From: DASQFQ01 sp035633075
GTDB taxonomy: Bacteria > Actinomycetota > Thermoleophilia > Solirubrobacterales > Solirubrobacteraceae
Assembly: GCA_035633075.1 (NCBI GenBank)
Contig: DASQFQ010000286.1
Span: 1 to 27,609 of the forward strand
Reading direction: 5' to 3'
Length of the DNA stretch: 27,609 nucleotides
Shown: positions 22,291 through 27,609 of the stretch, piece by piece
Layout of the letters: each line of letters starts with the position of its first letter
Numbering within the stretch: the stretch's first letter is position 1
Notes under the pieces: model-generated
Database searches by the model: none
The model's input: the letters and a program-made list of their open reading frames with translations, nothing else
Told to the model about the DNA's origin: nothing
Program-made: the position numbers and the translations under genes

Positions 22291-23550
22291 ATGGAATCGC
22301 CCGCCCGCCAGGAGGCGGCGGCGCCCGATCTGGGGTCGCTCGACGCGATCACCGAGGCCGTCGAGTCCGGCCTCGGGCTCCCGGAGGTCGTGCGCGCCGC
22401 GTCTCGAGCGCTGGACGCCTCGCTCGTCCTGATCGATCGCTCGAGCGGTGTGCTCGCCGTCTCAGCGCGTTCCTCCGCCGACGAGCGCTCGCTGATGGCC
22501 GACGGGCCCGCGGTGCAGACCCACGAGCTGCGGGTCGGCGACGCGATCGTCGGGCGGCTGCGTCTGCGCGCGCGCTCGGCGGAGCCCCCGGCGGCGCTGT
22601 TGCGGATCATCACCACGCTGATCGCCTGCGAGGTCGAGCGCCTGCGCGCTCCCGAGCGGGCCTCAGAGGCCGCCCAGGGAGCCTTCCTGCGCGCCGTGCT
22701 GCGGCGCGAGGTCACCGACCGCGGCGATCTCGTCGCCCGCGGCGAGGAGCTGGGGGTCGACCTATCGCGCGGCGGCGCCATCGTCGTCGTGCGCGCGCAC
22801 CACCTCGCGCCCGCCGAGGACGACTGGCGCGCGCGCGTGCTCGCCGCCGCCGAGCGCGCGGCGCGCACGAGCGCGCCGGGCTCGCTGGCGGCCGTGTTCG
22901 ACGGGATCGCCGACGCCGCCGGACAGGTCGTCGTGCTCGTCCCCGCCGAGGAGGATGCGGTGCTGCGCCGCGTCACCGAGGCAATCGCGCGCGAGCTGCA
23001 CTCCTCGCTGCACGGCTTCAGCTTCGCCGTCGGGCACTCGCGGCTCGCCCTCGATCCGGTCGACCTCTACCGCGCGGGCAACGAGGCGCTGCTCGCCGCG
23101 AACGTCGCCGAGGCACAGCCGAACACGCTCGACCAGCCGGCCGGCGTCCTGGCCTTCGAGGACACCGGCGCCTACCGGCTGCTGCTCCCCGCCATGAGCG
23201 AGGACCCCGCCGAGCTGCAGCGCTTCTACTCGGAGACCGTGGAGCCGCTGGTGGCCTACGACGACCAGTACGAGACCGACCTCGTGCAGACCCTCGAGAC
23301 CTTCCTCGAGAGCGACGGCAACGTCGCCGGCACCGCGCAGCGGCTCTACACGCACCGCCACACCGTCCGCTACCGGCTCGAGCGCGTGCGCGACCTCAGC
23401 GGCCTCGACGTCGGCTCGACCGACGGTCGCGAGAAGCTCGGCCTCGGGCTCAAGGCGATGCGGGTGCTCGGCATCACCGCGCCCCGCGGCCCGGCCACCG
23501 AGGCCGGCGCGAGCGCCGGCCGCGTGCCGCGCGACGCCAAGGACCGATGA
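22291..23550 (+). CDS. PucR-family transcriptional regulator
   Basis: This 419-residue protein has an N-terminal region to about residue 130 that looks like a GAF-type sensor (SLVLIDRSSGVLAVSARS). A central GGDEF-like region follows, ending in FAVGHSRLALDPVDLYRAGNEALLAA, the usual PucR middle segment. The C-terminal helix-turn-helix (PucR HTH-30) is DLVQTLETFLESDGNVAGTA with QRLYTHRHTVRYRLERVRDLSG. PucR-type proteins often regulate purine, amino-acid or nitrogen catabolism. The next enzyme gene encodes a nucleoside phosphorylase-family protein, so it may be a target. Two ATG codons are adjacent; 22291 is preferred because it is 7 bases from the TAGACT box. Confidence 0.88.
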   Translation: MESPARQEAAAPDLGSLDAITEAVESGLGLPEVVRAASRALDASLVLIDRSSGVLAVSARSSADERSLMADGPAVQTHELRVGDAIVGRLRLRARSAEPPAALLRIITTLIACEVERLRAPERASEAAQGAFLRAVLRREVTDRGDLVARGEELGVDLSRGGAIVVVRAHHLAPAEDDWRARVLAAAERAARTSAPGSLAAVFDGIADAAGQVVVLVPAEEDAVLRRVTEAIARELHSSLHGFSFAVGHSRLALDPVDLYRAGNEALLAANVAEAQPNTLDQPAGVLAFEDTGAYRLLLPAMSEDPAELQRFYSETVEPLVAYDDQYETDLVQTLETFLESDGNVAGTAQRLYTHRHTVRYRLERVRDLSGLDVGSTDGREKLGLGLKAMRVLGITAPRGPATEAGASAGRVPRDAKDR

Positions 23551-23618
23551 GCCTGGGGATGGGCGACCGGCCGGACCACCCGCCGGCCGAGCGGATCGTC
23601 ACTGCGCTGGCGGGGTGA
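23547..23618 (+). CDS. Possible 23-residue micro-ORF or gene remnant
   Basis: An ATG at 23547 overlaps the pucR stop as ATGA and opens a 23-codon frame ending TGA at 23616-23618, three bases before the phosphorylase start. All but one sense codon end in G or C. The peptide (begins MSLGMGDRPDHPPAERI) matches no family I know. It may be a leader coupling translation of the regulator and the phosphorylase, the stub of a deleted gene, or chance in high-GC DNA. Confidence 0.25.
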   Translation: MSLGMGDRPDHPPAERIVTALAG

Positions 23619-23621
23619 CGC

Positions 23622-24419
23622 GTGGTCATCGGCGTCATCACCGGGTCCGGCACCTACGCGCTGCCGGGGTTCGAGGGCGACCCCCCGCAGCCGCTGGCCA
23701 CGGAGTGGGGCGGCGCGCTCGTTTCGCGGGGGCGCTTCGCCGGCGTCGACGTGCTGCACGTGTCGCGGCACGGCGAGGGGCACGTCCGCCTCTCCAACCA
23801 CGTCACACACCAGGCCAACATCGCGGCCCTCAAGCGTCTCGGGGCGGCCGGCGCGATCGCCTTGACGGTGTGCGGAGCGGTCGACCCGGCGGTCGAGCTG
23901 GGCTCGCTGCTGTGCTTCGACGACCTGCACTTCCTCGCCAACCGGCTGGCGGATGGGACGCTGTGCACCTTCCATCAGGATCCCGGGCACCGCGAGCGCG
24001 GCCACTGGATCTACGAGGACCCGTACTCGCCGCCGCTGCGCGCCGCTCTGCTGGCGGGCGCCGCCGCCGCGGGGCTCGTCATGCGCGACGGCGGCTGCTA
24101 CGGCCACGTCGACGGGCCGCGCTTCAACACCAGGGCGGAGATCCGCGGGCTGGCGGGCTGCGGCGTGACCGCCGTCTCGCAGACCGCAGGGCCCGAGACG
24201 GTCCTCGCCGGTGAGGCCGAGCTCCCCTTCGCCCTGGTCGGCTACGCCACCGACTATGCCAACGGCGCCCGGCCCGAGCCGACGCCCGTCGAGCGCCTGC
24301 TCGAGCTGATCGCCGCCAGCACCGAGGCGTTCGCGCGCCTGCTCGAGGCCGCCGTGCCGAAGATCGACGAGACCCAGCTGCGCCCGACGGGCGTCGTCCA
24401 CCGCTTCCACGAGGGCTGA
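23622..24419 (+). CDS. MTAP/PNP-family nucleoside phosphorylase
   Basis: This 265-residue enzyme belongs to the trimeric purine nucleoside/5'-methylthioadenosine phosphorylase family, which cleaves a nucleoside with phosphate. Visible motifs are the phosphate loop GVITGSGTYALPG, the substrate region SRHGEGHVRLSNHVTHQANI, GCYGHVDGPRFNTRAEIR, and VSQTAGPETVLAGEAELPFALVGYATDYANG. Methylthioadenosine phosphorylases usually have PP and Y-R-A-N-I around the His segment; here it is LSNHVTHQANI, so the substrate may be another nucleoside. GTG 23622 starts the first beta strand directly. It lies downstream of a PucR regulator, fitting purine salvage or catabolism. Confidence 0.88.
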   Translation: MVIGVITGSGTYALPGFEGDPPQPLATEWGGALVSRGRFAGVDVLHVSRHGEGHVRLSNHVTHQANIAALKRLGAAGAIALTVCGAVDPAVELGSLLCFDDLHFLANRLADGTLCTFHQDPGHRERGHWIYEDPYSPPLRAALLAGAAAAGLVMRDGGCYGHVDGPRFNTRAEIRGLAGCGVTAVSQTAGPETVLAGEAELPFALVGYATDYANGARPEPTPVERLLELIAASTEAFARLLEAAVPKIDETQLRPTGVVHRFHEG

Positions 24420-24490
24420 CGCGCCTCTCGCTGTACCGCACGGTGCGCCACGCCCCGCGATGTGCGCCGTCGGGACCGAGGCGTGTCGGC

Positions 24491-24496
24491 TACGTT
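24491..24496 (+). promoter_or_regulatory. -10 element for the aminotransferase
   Basis: TACGTT ends 6 bases before ATG 24503, the shortest spacing among the leaderless-type promoters here. Confidence 0.45.
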
Positions 24497-24502
24497 GCCC
24501 GT

Positions 24503-25786
24503 ATGCCCTCCGACACGCGCCTCTGGCACCCCTTCGCCGACATGCACGCCGTCCGCTCCAACGAGCTCACCATCGTGAGCGGGGAGGGGTGCCACGTCAC
24601 CGACGACCAGGGCCGCCGCTATCTCGACGCGACCGCGAGCCTGTGGTGCGTCAACGTCGGCCACGGCCGGCGCGAGCTGGTAGAGGCGGCGCGCGAGCAG
24701 ATGGACCAGCTCGCCACCTACTCGGCCTTCGGCGCGTTCGCCAACCCGCCGGCCCGCGAGCTGGCCGAGCGCCTGTGCGAGCTCGCCCCGGTCGACGACG
24801 CGCGGGTGTTCCTCACCAGCGGCGGCGGCGACTCCATCGACACCGCGGCCAAGCTCGCCCGCCGCTACTTCGCCGCCGTCGGCGAGCCCGAGCGCGTGCA
24901 CCTGATCTCGCGCAATCAGGGTTACCACGGCACGCACGGCCTCGGCACCAGTCTCGGCGGCATCCAGGCCAACCGCGTCGACGTCGGGCCGCTCGACGCA
25001 GACGCCTCCCAGGTGCCGCACGACTCGCTCGAGGCGCTCGAAGCGAAGGTGCAGAGCGTGGGCGCGGACCGCGTGGCCGCCGTCTTCGTCGAGCCCGTAA
25101 TCGGAGCGGGCGGCGTCCATGTGCCGGTGCCCGGCTACATCGAGGGCGTCGCGGCGCTGTGCGCGCGCACCGGCGTGCTGCTCGTGATCGACGCCGTCAT
25201 CTCGGGCTTCGGGCGCCTGGGCGAGTGGTTCGGGCCCGAGCGCTTCGGCATCCGGCCCGACATGATCACCTTCGCCAAGGGCGTCACCAGCGGGTACCTG
25301 CCGCTGGGTGGCGTCCTCGTCGCCGGACGCGTGGCGGCCCCGTTCTGGGACGAGCCGAACCCCCCGTGGTTCCGTCACGGGCCGACCTACTCCGGGCACC
25401 CCACGTGCTGCGCGCTCGCGCTGTGCAATCTCGAGATCATCGAGCGCGAGGGGCTGCTCGACCGCGCCCGCGAGCTCGAGGGCGAGCTGGTCTCCGCCCT
25501 GGAGCCGCTGTCCGGCCACCAGCTGGTCGGCGCGATCCGCGGCGGCGTCGGCGCCCTGGCGGCCGTCGCGCTCGCGCCCGAGCTGCTCGCCGAGCAACCG
25601 GACGCCGTGCCGCGCGTATGGGCGGCCGCGCGCGAGCGCGGGGTGCTCGTGCGGCCGCTGGGCGACGCGGTCGCGCTCTCGCCGCCGCTGATCGCCACCC
25701 GTGAGCACGTCGACGAGGCAGCGAGCGCGATCGCTGCGGCGCTCGACGCGGTGGTCGCCGACGTGGGCGCGACCGCGGCCGCCTAG
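24503..25786 (+). CDS. Class III (omega) pyridoxal-phosphate aminotransferase
   Basis: This 427-residue PLP enzyme of the BioA/omega-transaminase class has LWHPFADMHAV at the N-terminus, where BioA and relatives have the W-H-P segment. The PLP-binding pieces are FLTSGGGDSIDTAAKLAR, ISRNQGYHGTHG, LLVIDAVISGFGRLGEWF and the Schiff-base lysine of MITFAKGVTSGYLPLGG. In the Asp segment the usual D-E-V reads D-A-V, so the second acidic residue is missing. Likely substrates are amines such as putrescine, beta-alanine or 4-aminobutyrate with pyruvate or 2-oxoglutarate; none can be picked from sequence, and BioA function is not supported by a bio cluster. ATG 24503 is set by the TACGTT box. Confidence 0.9.
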   Translation: MPSDTRLWHPFADMHAVRSNELTIVSGEGCHVTDDQGRRYLDATASLWCVNVGHGRRELVEAAREQMDQLATYSAFGAFANPPARELAERLCELAPVDDARVFLTSGGGDSIDTAAKLARRYFAAVGEPERVHLISRNQGYHGTHGLGTSLGGIQANRVDVGPLDADASQVPHDSLEALEAKVQSVGADRVAAVFVEPVIGAGGVHVPVPGYIEGVAALCARTGVLLVIDAVISGFGRLGEWFGPERFGIRPDMITFAKGVTSGYLPLGGVLVAGRVAAPFWDEPNPPWFRHGPTYSGHPTCCALALCNLEIIEREGLLDRARELEGELVSALEPLSGHQLVGAIRGGVGALAAVALAPELLAEQPDAVPRVWAAARERGVLVRPLGDAVALSPPLIATREHVDEAASAIAAALDAVVADVGATAAA

Positions 25787-25807
25787 ACTGGTCCTCCTCG
25801 TTGCGGG

Positions 25808-25834
25808 AAGGGCCGCTTAGCGCTCGCGGCCCTT
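25808..25834. terminator. Hairpin between convergent aminotransferase and S55 genes
   Basis: AAGGGCCGC (25808-25816) pairs with GCGGCCCTT (25826-25834) over a 9-base loop, 21 bases after the aminotransferase stop. It includes the stop codon and last codons of the minus-strand gene. There is no T-tract. It could terminate the plus-strand transcript; for the minus strand it lies within the final codons. Confidence 0.5.
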
Positions 25835-27565
25835 GCGCACGACGCGCACGTTCGCGCTCACGCGGCCCGAGATCCTGACCTCGGGATCGAGATAGGCCGG
25901 GTCCCCGCGGCCGCGGCGACCGCTCGCTCGGACGCTGACGCCGTCGAAGCGGGCGATGGTCCTGACGCGAGCCGCGAGCTCCTCCACCGAGCCTGGCCCG
26001 GGATCGCCCGTGGGCGCCTCGTCCTGCTCGTCGCCGATCGTGATGGTGCTCACGAGGGCGCCGAAGAACTCGGAGTCCGGATTGTCGAGGTCGGTGCCGC
26101 TGAAGGTCAGCCGGTGGCGCCCGGGCCGCAGCGAGGGGATCCTCAGCGTGAAGCTGCGGGTCAGGCGGCGGCCGCGCACGACCCGCAAGCTCAGCCGCGC
26201 GCGAACCCGCTGGCCCGGGCGCACCCGCCTCGGCAGCCTCACCGAGCGCATGAAGGCCTGGCGCTGGCCGCGGCGCAGCTTCACCCGCGCGGCGAACTCG
26301 GTGACGTGCAGGGCGGAGAGCTTGAACTCGTCGAGCAGCGAGAGCGCCTGCAGGACGTCGGCGGCGGCGCCCGCGGCCACCACGTTCGTCGCGCCGGCAT
26401 CCTCGGGTGGCGCGACGCCGGACACGTAGCGGTTGCAGAAGCGCAGCGGCGCGCGCCGCTCGCGCAGGGCGATCCGGGCGCACATCGTCCCGGTCAGCTT
26501 GCCCGGCGTGCTGCGCAGGATCGCCGAGGCGCCCTGGGCCACCGCGAGCGGGGCGATGAAGGTGAGGGCCGAGCCGCCCGTCGGCGTCCCGACGCCGGTC
26601 TCGTCGACGACCCGCGTACCGAGCGTGCCCTGCTCCCCCGTGTCGAGGTCCGTGCTGAAGATCCGCACCGGCACCGTCGGTGGCGGCACGCCCGTGCGCC
26701 CGACGACCGCGGCGGACGCGTCGTTGGAGATCGTGCCGAGCGGATGCCCGACCGCGGCGAGCTTGTACGTGCTGCCCTGGTCGCCGCTGTTGGGGTTGTT
26801 GATGACCCGGTAGACGTAGGCGTCCTGCAGCAGCAGCGACCGCTCCCCGCCGTTCTCGAACGGATGGCCGAAGCCCCAGACCCGGTCGCCGTCGACGTAG
26901 GCGACGGTGCCGACCGCCCCCACCGAGAGGTCCCCGGTCGAGTAGCCCGCGCTCATGGCCGACCCAGGCCTCGGCGGGCTGATGGGGAAGGGCGTCAGCG
27001 GCGCCGGGGGCGCAGCGAGCAAGGGGCGGCCGGCCTTCTGACCGGCCCTGGCCAGGGACTTCGCGAGCGGCAGGCTCAGGCCCGACACCGTAAGCGGCGA
27101 GGCCAGCTGCCGCGCCCGCCCCGCCCGCGCCGGCACGGGCTTGGCGGCGGGCGCGTCGGGCGGGTTGCCGAGGATCACCTCGATCGGCGTCGCGAGCACC
27201 ACCTTCCCGCCGAACTCCCCGATCGCCTCCGAGATCGCCCCGGCGTTCCTCGCGGTCCCGTCCGGGTCGGGGCAGTAGATCGGCGAGCCCGAGAATCCCG
27301 GCCCGATCCCCGTCTCGTCCACCGCCGGTCCCGACACGCGGACGAGGAGCCGCGGCCCTTCCTCGGCCGAGGCGTCGCCGGACACGACGTCGAGGATCTC
27401 GACAGCGAAGCTCGCGATCTCAGTGCCGCGGATCACCGAGTAGCCCGTGCACTGCATCCCGCTGCGCAGCTGCGACAGCGGCATGATCGGATCCCCGGCC
27501 CATGCCGGCGCCGCAGTCGCGAGGAAGGCCGCCGCGAGTGCGGCGACGAGGAGGCGGGCGCGCAT
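25817..27565 (-). CDS. Secreted SpoIVB-type (peptidase S55 domain) protein
   Basis: This 582-residue protein has a signal peptide (RLLVAALAAAFLATAAPAWA). PLSQLRSGMQCTGYSVIRG and ASFAVEILDVVSG open the S55 domain. The likely nucleophile Ser is in GPGFSGSPIYC, near residue 91. The likely His is in WGFGHPFENGG, much later, followed by LGTISNDASAAVVG. In Bacillus SpoIVB the His precedes the Ser; in this wider group of S55-domain proteins the Ser comes first. The C-terminal part is beta-rich with many basic residues (RVRPGQRVRARLSLRVVRG), perhaps an Ig-like domain. Endospores are not implied. ATG 27565 is chosen because TACAGT on the minus strand ends 10 bases upstream; the longer GTG start lies inside that box. 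Confidence 0.85.
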   Translation of the reverse strand: MRARLLVAALAAAFLATAAPAWAGDPIMPLSQLRSGMQCTGYSVIRGTEIASFAVEILDVVSGDASAEEGPRLLVRVSGPAVDETGIGPGFSGSPIYCPDPDGTARNAGAISEAIGEFGGKVVLATPIEVILGNPPDAPAAKPVPARAGRARQLASPLTVSGLSLPLAKSLARAGQKAGRPLLAAPPAPLTPFPISPPRPGSAMSAGYSTGDLSVGAVGTVAYVDGDRVWGFGHPFENGGERSLLLQDAYVYRVINNPNSGDQGSTYKLAAVGHPLGTISNDASAAVVGRTGVPPPTVPVRIFSTDLDTGEQGTLGTRVVDETGVGTPTGGSALTFIAPLAVAQGASAILRSTPGKLTGTMCARIALRERRAPLRFCNRYVSGVAPPEDAGATNVVAAGAAADVLQALSLLDEFKLSALHVTEFAARVKLRRGQRQAFMRSVRLPRRVRPGQRVRARLSLRVVRGRRLTRSFTLRIPSLRPGRHRLTFSGTDLDNPDSEFFGALVSTITIGDEQDEAPTGDPGPGSVEELAARVRTIARFDGVSVRASGRRGRGDPAYLDPEVRISGRVSANVRVVRKGRER

Positions 27566-27575
27566 GGGCGGCGCC

Positions 27576-27581
27576 ACTGTA
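27576..27581 (-). promoter_or_regulatory. -10 element for the S55-domain gene
   Basis: TACAGT on the minus strand ends 10 bases before ATG 27565, at the end of the window. The rest (27582-27609) holds no visible gene. Confidence 0.45.
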
Positions 27582-27609
27582 GCGGCGCCGGCGCCCGACG
27601 CCCGTTTCT

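Noticed and set aside
1..27609. tRNA genes, CRISPR arrays, insertion sequences, phage genes or a biosynthetic cluster
   Set aside because: I saw no cloverleaf with a conserved T-loop, no regularly spaced repeats, no transposase or integrase motifs, and no polyketide or peptide synthase modules. Composition is uniform along the window.

Overview
The window is very GC-rich, with G/C at nearly every third codon position. Its gene content is that of a high-GC actinobacterial chromosome: a mycobacterial Rv1339-like metallo-beta-lactamase-fold protein, an LCP cell-wall ligase, paired acyl-CoA dehydrogenases, a PucR regulator, a DUF2993 protein, and the order metG-tatD-rsmA-ispE. Several products (PGPGW protein, S55-domain protein, ROK kinase with a C-x-G-x-C zinc loop) suggest the class Thermoleophilia (Solirubrobacterales-like). 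That placement is an inference from gene content, not a database result. I see no tRNA, rRNA, CRISPR array, insertion sequence or prophage; this is a chromosomal housekeeping and metabolic region.

Layout. 1-2090: the end of an unidentified gene, an Rv1339-like hydrolase, and an EAL-domain c-di-GMP phosphodiesterase preceded by two overlapping sigma-28/WhiG-type promoters. 2099-5514: hsp20-lon and a small membrane protein, closed by a hairpin. 5554-7408: a PGPGW protein (minus) divergent from a TetR regulator and a DUF2993 protein, then a short coding-like remnant. 7409-10276 (minus): glycyl-tRNA synthetase followed by a glutamate-cysteine ligase. 10326-11688: FmdB-type zinc ribbon and an EamA transporter. 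11773-13999: two acyl-CoA dehydrogenases, probably one hetero-oligomer. 13962-15029 (minus): LCP protein, overlapping the second dehydrogenase tail to tail. 15054-17958: ROK sugar kinase, rsmI, an M23-like envelope protein, a VOC protein. 18011-22012: metG-tatD-rsmA-ispE, each junction a 4-base GTGA overlap. 22062-24419: a two-helix membrane protein, a PucR regulator, and an MTAP/PNP-family phosphorylase. 24503-25786: class III aminotransferase. 25817-27565 (minus): a secreted S55 (SpoIVB-type) domain protein.

The clearest pattern outside the genes concerns expression signals. Thirteen transcription-unit-leading genes have a -10-like hexamer (TAnnnT, once CAGACT) ending only 6-10 bases before the start codon. 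This is the geometry of leaderless mRNAs, and it decides several start codons. Genes inside operons instead start by GTGA overlap or with a clear Shine-Dalgarno sequence. I found no obviously new multi-gene defence or biosynthetic system. The items most worth following are the tandem sigma-28-like promoters, the leaderless architecture, a perfect 14-bp palindrome in the EamA gene, and the orphan coding remnant after the glutamate-cysteine ligase.
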